Shown: positions 1 to 9,046 of the stretch, piece after piece
How positions within the stretch are numbered: the stretch's first letter is position 1
Layout of the letters: each line of letters opens with the position of its first letter
Assembly (NCBI RefSeq): GCF_009650765.1
Contig: NZ_CP045740.1
Span: 806,001 to 870,000 of the forward strand
Direction of reading: 5' to 3'
DNA length: 64,000 nt
Source of the DNA: Streptomyces sp. SUK 48
Lineage (GTDB): Bacteria; Actinomycetota; Actinomycetes; Streptomycetales; Streptomycetaceae
The notes under the pieces: model-generated
The model's database searches: none
What the model saw: only the letters and a program-made list of their open reading frames with translations
What the model was told of the DNA's origin: nothing
Program-made: the position numbers and the translations under genes

Positions 1-2
1 TG

Positions 3-431
3 CGTGCCGGCGCCCCGATCCTGTGCGACGTGCAGATGGTGGCCAGCGGCGTGACCCGCAAGCGGCTGCCCGCCGGGAACGACGTCCTGTGCACTCTGTC
101 CGACCCAGCCGTCCCGGAGCTGGCGCAGAAGATGGGCACCACGCGCAGCGCCGCGGCGCTGGAGCTGTGGCGGGACCGGTTGGAGGGCGCGGTCGTCGCC
201 GTCGGCAACGCACCTACCGCCCTCTTCCGCCTCCTGGAGATGATCGAGGAGGGCGCGCCCCGGCCCACCGCCGTCATCGGCGTCCCGGTCGGCTTCGTCG
301 GCGCGGCCGAGTCCAAGGACGCCCTGGCCGCGCACCCCTCCGGCCTGGAGTACCTGGTGGTCCGCGGCCGCCGCGGCGGCAGCGCCATCGCGGCCGCCGC
401 ACTCAACGCGATCGCGAGCGAGGAAGAGTGA
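3..431 (+). CDS. cobH: precorrin-8X methylmutase, 5' end outside window
   Basis: C-terminal 142 residues of CobH/CbiC, which moves the C11 methyl group to C12 of the corrin ring to give hydrogenobyrinate. The frame is open from base 3. The visible part contains the block [11 protein letters not shown] near its start and the family block [16 protein letters not shown], followed by the conserved [13 protein letters not shown] segment. The start codon lies upstream of the window. Its TGA overlaps the GTG of the next gene (GTGA, 428-431), so the two are translationally coupled in a cobalamin operon. Confidence 0.93.
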   Translation, partial: RAGAPILCDVQMVASGVTRKRLPAGNDVLCTLSDPAVPELAQKMGTTRSAAALELWRDRLEGAVVAVGNAPTALFRLLEMIEEGAPRPTAVIGVPVGFVGAAESKDALAAHPSGLEYLVVRGRRGGSAIAAAALNAIASEEE

Positions 432-1915
432 GCGGCAAGCTGTACGGGGTCGGCCTGGGCCCCGGTGACCCCACCCTGATGACCGTACGGGCCGTCGAGG
501 TCATCGCCGAGGCGGACGTGGTCGCGTACCACAGCGCCCGGCACGGGCGTTCCATCGCCCGGTCGATCGCGGCGAAGCACATTCGCGCCGACCACATCGA
601 GGAAGCGCTGGTCTACCCGGTCACCACGGAGACCACCGACCACCCCGGCGGCTACAAGGGCGCCATGGAGGAGTTCTACGCCGAGGCGTCGGCCAGGCTC
701 GCGTCCCACCTGGACGCCGGGCGCACGGTGGCCGTGCTGGCCGAGGGCGATCCCCTCTTCTACGGCTCCTACATGCACATGCACAAGCGGCTGGTCGACC
801 GCTACGACACCGAGGTCATCCCTGGTGTCACCTCCGTGTCGGCCGCCGCGGCCCGACTGGGCGCGCCGCTCGCCGAGGGCGAGGAGGTGCTGACGATCCT
901 GCCGGGCACCCTGCCCGAGGAGGAGCTGACGGCCCGGCTCGCCACGACGGACGCCGCGGTGGTGATGAAGCTCGGCCGCACCTTCCCCAAGGTGCGCCGC
1001 GCGCTGGAGAGTTCGGGACGCCTGGCCGAGGCCCGGTATGTAGAGCGGGCCACCATGAGCCAGGAGCGCGTCGCCGAACTGGCGGACGTGGACGCTCAGT
1101 CGGTGCCGTATTTCTCCGTGGCCGTGTTGCCCAGTCAGGTGGACGCCGAGCGGCCCGTACGGGAGCGGGGCGAGGTGGTCGTGGTCGGGACGGGTCCGGC
1201 CGGTCCGCTGTGGCTGACACCCGAGACGCGGGGCGCGCTGGCCGCCGCCGATGACCTGGTCGGCTACACCACCTACCTGGACCGGGTGCCCGAGCAGCCG
1301 GGCCAGGCCCGGCACGGCTCGGACAACCGCGTGGAGGCCGAGCGCGCCGAGTTCGCGCTGCAACTGGCCCGGAAGGGGCGTCGAGTGGCCGTGGTCTCCG
1401 GTGGCGACCCGGGAGTGTTCGCGATGGCCACTGCGGTCCTGGAAGTGGCCTCGCAGCCCCAGTACCTGGATGTGCCGGTGCGGGTGCTGCCGGGTGTGAC
1501 CGCCGCCAACGCTGCCGCGGCACGGGCCGGGGCCCCGCTCGGACACGACTACGCCGCTCTCTCCCTCTCCGACCGGCTCAAGCCGTGGGAGGTGATCGCG
1601 GAGCGACTGCGGGCAGCGGCCTCGGCGGACCTGGTGCTGGCCCTGTACAACCCGGGCTCGCGTAGCCGTACCTGGCAGGTGGGCAAGGCGCAGGAGCTGC
1701 TGCTGGAGTACCGGGCGCCCGAGACGCCGGTGGTGGTCGCCCGGGATGTCGGTGGCCCGGGCGAGCGGGTGCGGATCGTGCGGCTGGACGAGCTGGATCC
1801 CGCCGAGGTCGACATGCGCACCATCCTGCTGATCGGTTCCTCGCAGACCCAGGTGGTACGGCGGGGAGACGGTGAAGAGATCGTCTGGACGCCGCGCCGG
1901 TATCCGGAGGCGTGA
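428..1915 (+). CDS. cobIJ: precorrin-2 C20-methyltransferase / precorrin-3B C17-methyltransferase fusion
   Basis: Bifunctional corrin methyltransferase of 495 residues. Residues 1 to about 240 form a CobI-type tetrapyrrole methylase with the SAM loop [13 protein letters not shown] at the N-terminus. Residues from about 245 form CobJ, opening with [13 protein letters not shown] and including [10 protein letters not shown] and [11 protein letters not shown]. The fusion is usual in Streptomyces and close relatives. The GTG at 428 is chosen because it immediately precedes the first methylase strand and overlaps the cobH stop; the open frame continues upstream to base 23 only as a shadow. It acts in the cytoplasm on precorrin-2 and precorrin-3B. 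Confidence 0.95.
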   Translation: MSGKLYGVGLGPGDPTLMTVRAVEVIAEADVVAYHSARHGRSIARSIAAKHIRADHIEEALVYPVTTETTDHPGGYKGAMEEFYAEASARLASHLDAGRTVAVLAEGDPLFYGSYMHMHKRLVDRYDTEVIPGVTSVSAAAARLGAPLAEGEEVLTILPGTLPEEELTARLATTDAAVVMKLGRTFPKVRRALESSGRLAEARYVERATMSQERVAELADVDAQSVPYFSVAVLPSQVDAERPVRERGEVVVVGTGPAGPLWLTPETRGALAAADDLVGYTTYLDRVPEQPGQARHGSDNRVEAERAEFALQLARKGRRVAVVSGGDPGVFAMATAVLEVASQPQYLDVPVRVLPGVTAANAAAARAGAPLGHDYAALSLSDRLKPWEVIAERLRAAASADLVLALYNPGSRSRTWQVGKAQELLLEYRAPETPVVVARDVGGPGERVRIVRLDELDPAEVDMRTILLIGSSQTQVVRRGDGEEIVWTPRRYPEA

Positions 1916-1959
1916 GAGGTGAGCGGTGCCGCACCGTGCGGGCGGCACCGCCTCCTGCT

Positions 1960-3129
1960 CTACTCGCCGTGCTCCTGAGCCGTGGCCGGCTGGGCCAGCC
2001 CCGCCGTCCACTTCTCCTCGATGCGGCCGACCTTCCACACCACCAGGGCAACGGCCCAGGTGGCGAAGAACAGGCCGACGATGACGTAGCCGATGATGTT
2101 GAGGTCGAGTCCGGAGATCCAGTCCCAGAACGCTCCGTGCAGGTCCGCCTTCTCCGCGATCAGGCCGAGGAGTTCGACGGTGCCGATGATCAGGGCGACG
2201 GCGACGGACAGGCCGGTGATGGTGAGGTTGTAGTAGACCTTGCGGACCGGCTTGGAGAAAGCCCAGCCGTAGGCGAAGTTCATGAACGAGCCGTCGATGG
2301 TGTCCAGCAGCGACATGCCCGCCGCGAACAGGATCGGCAGGCACAGGATCGCGTACCAGGGCAGGCCGGAAGCGGCGCCCGAGCCGGCGAGGACGAGGAG
2401 CGCGATCTCGGTGGCGGTGTCGAAACCGAGACCGAACAGGACCCCCAGGGGGTACATCTGCCACGGCTTGGTGATCGACTTCATGAGACGGCCCAAGAGC
2501 CGGTTCATGAAGCCGCGGTTGTTGAGCTGCTCCTCCAGGGCCGCCTCGTCGAAGTGACCCGTGCGCATCTGCCGGAAGACCTTCCAGATGCCCACCATGA
2601 TCATCAGGTTGATGATCGCGATGACGTAGAGGAATGTCCCGGACACGGTCGTACCGATCCAGCCGGTGATGCTGTGCAGCTCGGAGTCGTCGTTCTCGAC
2701 GGGTCCGGCCAGCGCCTTCACGCCCAGGGAGAGCAGGAAGGCGAGGGCGAAGACGATCGTGGAGTGGCCGAGGGAGAACCAGAAGCCGACGGACAGGGGG
2801 CGGCGCCCCTCGTTCATCAGCTTCCGGGTGGTGTTGTCGATGGCGGCGATGTGGTCGGCGTCGAAGGCGTGACGCATGCCGAGGGTGTACGCGGTGACTC
2901 CGATGCCTATGCCGAAGGTCTTCGTGCCGAGGCTGTAGTGCTGGGGAGCGACGATCGCGACCAGCGTGAACCAGCCGATAACGTGCAGGGCCAGGATGAA
3001 GGCGGCCATGCCGCCGGCGCTGGCCCATTCCTTCCGGGTCATCGAGGTGCGGACGCGGTGCCACGAGATGCCGCGGCCGGTGGCCGGAGCGGTCGGCCTG
3101 GCGGAAGCGGAATCAGGAGCGGTGGCCAT
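1960..3129 (-). CDS. NiCoT-family nickel/cobalt permease
   Basis: Integral membrane transporter of 389 residues in the HoxN/NixA/NicT family. The family signature is clear: RHAFDADHIAAIDNTTRK, with the metal-binding H-x4-DH in the second membrane segment, followed by FSLGHSTIVF. About eight hydrophobic segments are visible. It sits tail to tail with cobIJ and upstream of cobK on the same strand, so cobalt supply for corrin synthesis is the likely job; Ni versus Co preference cannot be read from sequence. A TGC-N9-GCA palindrome resembling a Nur operator lies about 60 bp upstream, suggesting repression by metal. ATG at 3129 begins a hydrophilic 25-residue leader rich in Ala and Pro. Confidence 0.9.
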   Translation of the reverse strand: MATAPDSASARPTAPATGRGISWHRVRTSMTRKEWASAGGMAAFILALHVIGWFTLVAIVAPQHYSLGTKTFGIGIGVTAYTLGMRHAFDADHIAAIDNTTRKLMNEGRRPLSVGFWFSLGHSTIVFALAFLLSLGVKALAGPVENDDSELHSITGWIGTTVSGTFLYVIAIINLMIMVGIWKVFRQMRTGHFDEAALEEQLNNRGFMNRLLGRLMKSITKPWQMYPLGVLFGLGFDTATEIALLVLAGSGAASGLPWYAILCLPILFAAGMSLLDTIDGSFMNFAYGWAFSKPVRKVYYNLTITGLSVAVALIIGTVELLGLIAEKADLHGAFWDWISGLDLNIIGYVIVGLFFATWAVALVVWKVGRIEEKWTAGLAQPATAQEHGE

Positions 3130-3186
3130 GGGGCGTGACCCTTACTTCTCGGCGAGCGGCTGTTTTCAGCCGCGCCTTCCAGGTTT

Positions 3187-3203
3187 CTGCGAATAGGTTG
3201 CAG
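3187..3203. promoter_or_regulatory. possible Nur-type metal-regulator box
   Basis: The sequence CTGCGAATAGGTTGCAG contains TGC-GA-N5-TT-GCA, an imperfect palindrome with the half-site spacing known for Streptomyces Nur, the nickel-responsive Fur-family repressor (tTGCaa-N5-ttGCAA). It lies 58 bp upstream of the NiCoT permease start. The match is by eye; the flanking half-site bases agree only partly. Confidence 0.35.
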
Positions 3204-3238
3204 CTACAAGATGACCGCAGCAAAGCCCGCACCAGGTT

Positions 3239-4003
3239 TCAGTCAATGACCGGAAAAGATCCCTGTTCAAGATGCTCGCGAACCCACTGGGCCGCTTTCC
3301 CCGGATTCGGGAGGACGGGCACGCCCCCCGGAACGAGCGGCCTGCGGACCACGACAACGGGCAGCCCCGCCTCGCGGGCAGCCACCAGTTTCGGCGCCGT
3401 GGCCGCCCCGCCGCTGTCCTTCGTGACCACGACGTCGATGCGGTGGCGCCGCAGCAGCTCTCGCTCCCCGTCGAGGGTGAAGGGGCCCCGGCCTAGCAGC
3501 ACCTCCATGCGGGACGGATGCGGTGGCTCGGGCGCGTCAACGGATCGTACGAGGAAGCACAGGTCGTCCAGGTCCGCGAAGGCGGCCAGACCCATACGCC
3601 CGGTGGTGAGGAAGATGCGTCGGCCGAGTGCGGGCAGCGCCCGTGCCGCTTCTTCCAGCGAATCCACTTCGTGCCACCGGTCGCCCACGACGGGGACCCA
3701 GCCGGGCCGGCGCAGGGCGAGCAGGGGAACATGGGTTGCGGCAGCGGCCTGGGCCGCGTTGAAGCTGATCGTCCCGGCGAAGGGGTGGGTGGCGTCGACG
3801 ACCACGTCGACCGCATGTTCGCGCAGCCACGCAGCCAGTCCCTCAGCCCCTCCGAAGCCGCCGACGCGCGTTTCGCCCGGGGGAAGGCGGGGGCTGGCGA
3901 CACGCCCCGCGAGGGAGCTGGTCAGTTTCAGCCCGGGGGCGTCGTGAAGCAGTTCCGCAAGGCGGCGGGCCTCCGTGGTGCCGCCGAGGATCAGTACGTG
4001 CAT
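3239..4003 (-). CDS. cobK: precorrin-6A reductase
   Basis: NADPH-dependent reductase of 254 residues converting precorrin-6A to precorrin-6B. The start is set at the ATG at 4003, giving the family N-terminus MHVLILGGTTEARRLAELL; the open frame extends 37 residues further upstream but that part has no family similarity. Other CobK/CbiJ blocks are DATHPFAGTIS, a TTGRMGLAAF segment and VTKDSGG near residue 200. It follows the NiCoT permease gene on the minus strand and is divergent from cbiD, the two starts being 42 bp apart, so they probably share a promoter region. Confidence 0.93.
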   Translation of the reverse strand: MHVLILGGTTEARRLAELLHDAPGLKLTSSLAGRVASPRLPPGETRVGGFGGAEGLAAWLREHAVDVVVDATHPFAGTISFNAAQAAAATHVPLLALRRPGWVPVVGDRWHEVDSLEEAARALPALGRRIFLTTGRMGLAAFADLDDLCFLVRSVDAPEPPHPSRMEVLLGRGPFTLDGERELLRRHRIDVVVTKDSGGAATAPKLVAAREAGLPVVVVRRPLVPGGVPVLPNPGKAAQWVREHLEQGSFPVID

Positions 4004-4045
4004 GAGGGTGTGGGTCCGTTCGTGAGTGGCAGTGAGGGTCGAGCC

Positions 4046-5188
4046 ATGGTGCAGGTGGGCGGGGCGCAGGGTTCCGGTCAGGTGAAGGGCGGGCGCCGTG
4101 GACAGCTGGAGCACACGGGGCTACGGCACGGCTGGACCACGGGGGCCTGTGCCACGGCGGCCACGACGGCCGCGTACACCGCCCTACTGACCGGTGATTT
4201 TCCCGACCCGGTGACGATCACGCTGCCCAAGGGGCAGACACCGTCCTTCGCGCTGGCCGCGGAGGAGCTGACCGAAGGCGCCGCGATGGCGGGGATCGTG
4301 AAGGACGCGGGGGACGACCCCGACGTCACGCACGGCGCTCTGGTCCGGGCGACGGTCCGGCGGCTGCCCGTAGGCAGTGGCGTCGTCTTCAAGGCGGGCC
4401 CGGGCGTGGGGACGGTCACCCGGCCCGGCCTTCCGCTGCCCGTCGGTGAGGCGGCCGTCAACCCCGTGCCCCGGCGGATGATGAGCGAGCACGTCGCCAA
4501 GGTGGCCGCCCGGCACGGCGGCAGCGGAGATGTGGAGATCACCGTCTCCGTCGACCACGGCGAGGAGATCGCGCGCTCCACCTGGAACCCACGGCTCGGC
4601 ATCCTGGGCGGCCTGTCCATCCTCGGCACCACGGGCATCGTCGTGCCGTACTCCTGCTCGGCCTGGATCGACTCCATCCGGCGGGGCGTGGACGTTGCCC
4701 GCGCGGCCGGACGCACCCATGTCGCCGGGTGCACCGGGTCGACGTCCGAGAAGACGGTCGTCGCCGAGTACGGCCTGCCCGAGGACGCACTGCTCGACAT
4801 GGGCGACTTCGCGGGCGCCGTGCTGAAGTACATCCGCCGCCACCCGGTGGACCGCCTCACGATCTGCGGTGGCTTCGCCAAGCTGTCCAAGCTCGCGACG
4901 GGCCACCTGGACCTGCACTCCGGCCGCTCGCAGGTCGACAAGGGCTTCCTGGCCGGCCTCGCCCGCAGCGGCGGCGCGGACGAGGTGCTCGCCGCAGAAG
5001 TGGCCGCCGCCAACACCGGCCTCGCCGCACTCCAGCTGTGCCAGGCCGCCGACGTGCCGCTGGGCGACCTGGTGGCGCGGGCGGCGCGGGACGAGGCCCT
5101 TGCCGTGCTGCGCGGAGCACCGGTCGCCGTGGACGTCATCTGCATCGACCGGGCCGGCACGGTGGTGGGGCGCAGCACGGTCCGCTGA
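4046..5188 (+). CDS. cbiD: cobalt-precorrin-5B C1-methyltransferase
   Basis: SAM-dependent C1 methylase of the corrin pathway, 380 residues. The diagnostic N-terminal block LRHGWTTGACATAATTAAY is present, followed by ITLPKGQTPSF and GPGVGTVTRPGLPLPVGEAA. The ATG at 4046 is preceded by GAGGG at good spacing; a GTG at 4082, closer to the conserved region, is an alternative. The frame is open far upstream (to 3518) only because it shadows cobK on the other strand. The presence of CbiD beside CobI/J/K/L/M names reflects the usual mixed actinobacterial nomenclature. Confidence 0.92.
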   Translation: MVQVGGAQGSGQVKGGRRGQLEHTGLRHGWTTGACATAATTAAYTALLTGDFPDPVTITLPKGQTPSFALAAEELTEGAAMAGIVKDAGDDPDVTHGALVRATVRRLPVGSGVVFKAGPGVGTVTRPGLPLPVGEAAVNPVPRRMMSEHVAKVAARHGGSGDVEITVSVDHGEEIARSTWNPRLGILGGLSILGTTGIVVPYSCSAWIDSIRRGVDVARAAGRTHVAGCTGSTSEKTVVAEYGLPEDALLDMGDFAGAVLKYIRRHPVDRLTICGGFAKLSKLATGHLDLHSGRSQVDKGFLAGLARSGGADEVLAAEVAAANTGLAALQLCQAADVPLGDLVARAARDEALAVLRGAPVAVDVICIDRAGTVVGRSTVR

Positions 5189-5197
5189 GGCGCCACG

Positions 5198-6202
5198 TCA
5201 CCGGCCGGCCGGCACGGCCCGCAGGTAGGCGCCGAGCCGGGCGATCGCGGACGGGTTGCGGGGGCTTTCGACCAGGTCGGCGTAGTCCAGGGAGATGATG
5301 CGCCGGTGCTTGACGGCTGAGACGTTGCGCAGGGGGGCGTAGGACAGCAGGAACTTCCTCTTCTGCTCCGCGCTGACATCTCCGTAGTCGCAGATGACGA
5401 TGACGTCCGGGTTCCTTTGCACGACGCTCTCCCAGCCGACCGTGGTCCAGGAGTCCGCCACGTCGTGCATGACGTTGGCGCCGCCGGCCTCGGTGATGAT
5501 CTGTTCCGGCGCGGCGTAGCGGCCGGAGGTGAAGGGCGTGTCCTGGCCGCTGTCGTAGAGGAAGACCGAGGGACGGGCCGAGCCCTTGGGCGCCTTCGCC
5601 CGCACGTCGGCGATCTGCTTCCTGAAACCGGCGATCAGCTCCGCCGCACGCTTCTCGACGCCGAAGAGCTTTCCGAGATTGGTGAGATCGGCGTACAGGG
5701 CGTCCAGGGGCGGCATGATGCCGCGGGAGGACTTCGTACGGCCGTTGTGGCAGGACTCGGTGAGGATGTACGAGGAGATGCCGAGCTTCTTCAGGGCGTC
5801 GGGGGTGAAGCCCGCGTCTTCACGGAAGCCGTAGTTCCAGCCGGCGAAGACGAGGTCGGCGTGGGCGTCGACGACGTTCTCCTTGGTGAGCTGATCCTTG
5901 GAGAGCCACTTGACCTTGTCGTAGGCGTCCTTCCAGGGCACACCGCGCAGGTCTCCCTTGTCGTCGGGCATGGCGAAGCCGGCCATGCGGTCCTCCAGGC
6001 CCAGGGCGAACATCAGTTCCGTGATACCGACGTCGTTGGTGACGACCCGCTCGGGCACCTTGTCGTACGTCACCTGACGGCCGCAGTTGGTGAGGGTGAC
6101 CGCGGACGGGGCTTTCGCGTCCTGCGCCGACTCCACCGTGGCGCCGCATCCGGTGGCGGTCGCGGCGAGACAGAGGGCGGCGGCGAGAAGCTGCTTGCGC
6201 AT
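5198..6202 (-). CDS. ABC transporter substrate-binding lipoprotein (BtuF-like)
   Basis: Extracellular solute-binding protein of 334 residues, periplasmic-binding-protein type 2 fold used for corrinoids and ferric siderophores. Residues 1-19 are a lipoprotein signal peptide ending in the lipobox TATGC, with Cys19 as the lipidation site. The block VPERVVTNDVGITELMFALGL is typical of the FecB/BtuF family. It is the last gene of a minus-strand operon with an ATPase (9 bp gap) and a permease. The cobalamin riboswitch ahead of the operon argues for vitamin B12 or a cobinamide as substrate rather than a siderophore; that assignment is inferred from regulation. Confidence 0.85.
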   Translation of the reverse strand: MRKQLLAAALCLAATATGCGATVESAQDAKAPSAVTLTNCGRQVTYDKVPERVVTNDVGITELMFALGLEDRMAGFAMPDDKGDLRGVPWKDAYDKVKWLSKDQLTKENVVDAHADLVFAGWNYGFREDAGFTPDALKKLGISSYILTESCHNGRTKSSRGIMPPLDALYADLTNLGKLFGVEKRAAELIAGFRKQIADVRAKAPKGSARPSVFLYDSGQDTPFTSGRYAAPEQIITEAGGANVMHDVADSWTTVGWESVVQRNPDVIVICDYGDVSAEQKRKFLLSYAPLRNVSAVKHRRIISLDYADLVESPRNPSAIARLGAYLRAVPAGR

Positions 6203-6211
6203 GGGTGTCCT

Positions 6212-6979
6212 TCAGGAGGTGGGCGGGAGCAGGTCGAACAGGAGCTGGACTGCGTCCGTCTCCGGGTGCCGGACGGCATGCGCCCGGACGCCGAACACCT
6301 CGGCCAGCAACCGAGGTTCGAGGACGTCCTGGGGCGGGCCGGATGCGACGATCCGGCCGCCGTCGAGGACGTACAGGACGTCGCAGTGGGCTGCGGCCAG
6401 GTTGAGGTCGTGGAGCGCGGCCAGCACGGTCAGGCCACTCTCGCGGACCAGGGACAGCACGTCCAACTGGTGCGCGATGTCGAGGTGGTTGGTGGGTTCG
6501 TCGAGGACCAGGACCTGTGGTTGCTGGGCGAGGGCCCGGGCGAGGAGGACCCGCTGCTTCTCGCCGCCGGACAGGCTGAGGAACCCGCGGTCGGTCAGGT
6601 GGGCGACGCCGGTGCGGTCCATCGCTCTGGTGCAGATCTCCCGGTCCGCTGCGGCCGAGCGGCCCCGGTGCGGCAGCCGGCCCACCGCGACCACCTCGGC
6701 GACGGTGAAGTCGAACTCGGCGGAAAACTCCTGCGGCAGCGCGGCCAGCAGCCGGGCGGCGGCCCTGGCGTCCATGGTGTGCAGGTCGTCGCCGCCCAGC
6801 CGTACCGCTCCCCCGGCCGGCCGCAGTGCCCGGTACAGGGAGCGCAGCAGGGTGGACTTGCCGCTGCCGTTGGGGCCGATCAGTCCGACGAACGCCCCGC
6901 TGCCCACGGTGAGGTGGATGTGCTCGACCAAGCGGGTTCCGGCCGCCTCGATCGTCACGTCGTCGATGTCGAGTCGCAT
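6212..6979 (-). CDS. ABC transporter ATPase (BtuD/FecE-like)
   Basis: Cytoplasmic ATP-hydrolysing subunit of 255 residues for the adjacent importer. Walker A is GPNGSGKST (residues 35-43), the Q-loop lies at LPQEF, the ABC signature is LSLSGGEKQR (about 135-143) and Walker B is VLVLDEPTNHLD (about 156-167). It is separated by 1 base from the permease stop, so the two are tightly coupled. Family members serve vitamin B12, heme and siderophore uptake; the riboswitch upstream of the operon favours B12. Confidence 0.92.
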   Translation of the reverse strand: MRLDIDDVTIEAAGTRLVEHIHLTVGSGAFVGLIGPNGSGKSTLLRSLYRALRPAGGAVRLGGDDLHTMDARAAARLLAALPQEFSAEFDFTVAEVVAVGRLPHRGRSAAADREICTRAMDRTGVAHLTDRGFLSLSGGEKQRVLLARALAQQPQVLVLDEPTNHLDIAHQLDVLSLVRESGLTVLAALHDLNLAAAHCDVLYVLDGGRIVASGPPQDVLEPRLLAEVFGVRAHAVRHPETDAVQLLFDLLPPTS

Positions 6980-6980
6980 G

Positions 6981-8027
6981 TCAACGCCCTCCGAACGCGT
7001 AGCCGCCGCCTCGCCGCATCAGCAGCAGGAATGCGGGCACCCCGACGACCGCGGTGATCACTCCGACGGGCAACTCGGCGGGGGCGAACAGCAGCCGGGA
7101 CAGTACGTCCGCCCACACCAGCAGTACGGCCCCGGCGAGTGGGGCGACCGCCAGCACCCTGCGGTGGTCGGCGCCGACGAGCATCCGTACGACGTGCGGC
7201 ACCATCAGCCCGACGAATCCGATGGCCCCGCTGACCGCCACCACCGTCCCGGTCACGGCGGCGGTGACGAGGAACAGCTCCCGACGGAGCCGGGCCGGTC
7301 CGGCACCGAGGGCGGCCGCGGTCTCGTCGCCCATGGCGAGCGCGTTGAGTGCCTCGGCCCGTAGGCGCAGCCAGACCCATCCGGCCGCCACGGTGACCGC
7401 CGCGAGCGGCACCTGGGCCCAGGTGGCTCCGCCCAGGCTGCCCAGCAGCCACATCATGGCCGACCGAGCCGCCTCACCCCGGGCCGCGCCGAACACCATG
7501 ACGGTGGTGACGGCCTCGAAGCCGTATGCGAGTGCGGTACCGGTCAGAATCAGACGCAGCGGCGTCAGGCCCTGCGGTGAGCGGGCCACTGCGTAGACCA
7601 GCGTCATGGCCGCGAGCGCCGAGGCGAACGCCGACGCGGACAGCGCCCACACCCCGAACCCGGCAAAGGCTCCGAGGAGGATGACGGCGTTGGCGCCCAC
7701 CGCCGCGCCCGAAGAGATACCGAGCACGAAGGGGTCGGCCAGCGCGTTGCGCACCATCGCCTGCACGGCCACTCCGACGGCCGCGAGACCCGCTCCCACC
7801 ACGGCACCGAGGAACACCCGCGGCAGCCGGATCTCCCAGACGATCGTGTACGCGGCCGCGTCACTCGCGTGCACGGTCCCGCCGGTGAGTCCGGCCCACA
7901 GGAAACCGAGCACATCGCCCCAGCCGACGCCGGCGGCACCGAGCCCGACCCCGCCCACGACGGACAGCAGGAGCAGCAGCGCCAGAGCCAGGCTGAGCGG
8001 CAGCAGGGGTATGCGACTGGGAGCCAT
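6981..8027 (-). CDS. ABC transporter permease (BtuC/FecCD family)
   Basis: Polytopic permease of 348 residues with about nine to ten hydrophobic segments. The FecCD-family blocks RLPRVFLGAVVGAGLAAVG, NALADPFVLGISSGAAVGA and GAIGFVGLMVPHVVRML are all present. ATG at 8027 is chosen because it places the start just before the first membrane helix; the open frame runs 62 residues further upstream, through the leader and riboswitch, without family similarity. It is the first gene of the importer operon and lies directly downstream of the cobalamin riboswitch. Confidence 0.92.
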   Translation of the reverse strand: MAPSRIPLLPLSLALALLLLLSVVGGVGLGAAGVGWGDVLGFLWAGLTGGTVHASDAAAYTIVWEIRLPRVFLGAVVGAGLAAVGVAVQAMVRNALADPFVLGISSGAAVGANAVILLGAFAGFGVWALSASAFASALAAMTLVYAVARSPQGLTPLRLILTGTALAYGFEAVTTVMVFGAARGEAARSAMMWLLGSLGGATWAQVPLAAVTVAAGWVWLRLRAEALNALAMGDETAAALGAGPARLRRELFLVTAAVTGTVVAVSGAIGFVGLMVPHVVRMLVGADHRRVLAVAPLAGAVLLVWADVLSRLLFAPAELPVGVITAVVGVPAFLLLMRRGGGYAFGGR

Positions 8028-8159
8028 ACTTCGGCGCACGGGAGGGCCGTCCTTCACACGGGCCGCCTGCTGGACGTCGAGCAGGAGCAGTCCGTACGGC
8101 CGTAGGCCGGCCGGGCGGTCCCGTCTCGCAGTCCACGGCGAGCAGTCAACGGGTCGATA

Positions 8160-8295
8160 CGCCCCCGCAGGCGATCGGGCTGGCACGACACCGTCGATCC
8201 GGGTCGTGCACACCGTTGCGGGTCAGCGCCGGACTCTCACCGGACTTCCCCCACGGGAGGCGTGGGGAGCCTGACAAGCAGGCTCCGCGGAGGGT
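8160..8295 (-). promoter_or_regulatory. cobalamin riboswitch
   Basis: Minus-strand leader RNA starting at the end of cobM. It carries the B12-box-type core GGGAAGTCCGGTGAGAGTCC, then GCGCTGACCCGCAACGGTGT, and closes with AGCCCGATCGCCTGC, the order seen in actinobacterial AdoCbl riboswitches. About 130 bases separate it from the permease ATG at 8027. It should lower expression of the importer when adenosylcobalamin is plentiful. Outer boundaries are approximate. Confidence 0.9.
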
Positions 8296-8296
8296 T

Positions 8297-9046
8297 TCAG
8301 CAGAGATGACGCTCCCGCTCGGGCGAGTACAGGTGGCTGTCACGGAACTGCTCCGCCCCCAGTGTCCGCCCCACCATGATCACCGCTGTGCGCAGGACGC
8401 CGGCCTCCTTCACCTTGTGGGCGATCTCGTCGAGGGCGCCCCGGATGATCAGCTCGTCGGGGCGGGAGGCGTAGGCCACGACCGCGGCAGGACAGTCGGC
8501 GCCGTAGTGCGGGAGGAGTTCCTCCACCACGCGGTCCACGTACTTGGCGGCCAGGTGCAGCACGATCAGCGCGCCGCTGCGGCCGAGGGTGGCCAGGTCC
8601 TCGCCGTCCGGCATGGCGGTGGCGCGGTTGGCTACGCGGGTGAGGATGACGGTCTGGCCGACGGTCGGCACGGTCAGCTCCCGCTTGAGGGAGGCCGCCG
8701 CGGCGGCGAACGCGGGCACGCCGGGGACGACCTCGTAGGGCACCCCGGCCGCGTCCAGCCGCCGCATCTGCTCGGCGACCGCGCTGAACACGGACGGGTC
8801 GCCCGAGTGCAGCCGGGCCACGTCGTGGCCCTCGTCGTGGGCGCGGAGCAACTCGGCGGTGATCTCGTCCAGGTCGAGCTGGGCGGTGTCGACCAGGCGT
8901 GCGTCCGGCGGGCATTCCGCCAGCAGTTCGCGCGGGACGAGGCTGCCCGCGTACAGGCAGACCTGGCAGGCGGCGAGCGTCCGGGCGCCGCGCACCGTGA
9001 TCAGGTCGGCGGCACCGGGGCCGGCGCCGATGAAGTACACGGTCAT
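8297..9046 (-). CDS. cobM: precorrin-4 C11-methyltransferase
   Basis: SAM-dependent corrin methylase of 249 residues. It opens with MTVYFIGAGPGAADLITVRG, the family SAM loop, and contains LYAGSLVPRELL and RLHSGDPSVFSAVAEQM, followed by the EVVPGVPAFAAAAA block. Its ATG overlaps the stop of cobL (ATGA, 9043-9046), so the two genes form a coupled minus-strand pair. The stop codon abuts the riboswitch of the importer operon downstream. Confidence 0.95.
   Translation of the reverse strand: MTVYFIGAGPGAADLITVRGARTLAACQVCLYAGSLVPRELLAECPPDARLVDTAQLDLDEITAELLRAHDEGHDVARLHSGDPSVFSAVAEQMRRLDAAGVPYEVVPGVPAFAAAAASLKRELTVPTVGQTVILTRVANRATAMPDGEDLATLGRSGALIVLHLAAKYVDRVVEELLPHYGADCPAAVVAYASRPDELIIRGALDEIAHKVKEAGVLRTAVIMVGRTLGAEQFRDSHLYSPERERHLC

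Noticed and set aside
1912..3138. Long plus-strand open frame of 408 codons
   Set aside because: Antisense to the NiCoT permease; low-complexity Gly/Asp/Gln composition, no domain.
3130..3238. Search for a cobalamin riboswitch before the NiCoT gene
   Set aside because: Only 109 bp, and no B12-box or core pairing blocks present.
5417..7364. Long plus-strand open frames across the importer genes
   Set aside because: Shadow frames of the BtuF-like and ATPase genes in high-GC DNA.
5198..8027. Siderophore rather than corrinoid importer
   Set aside because: The family allows both, but the cobalamin riboswitch and surrounding cob genes favour corrinoid.
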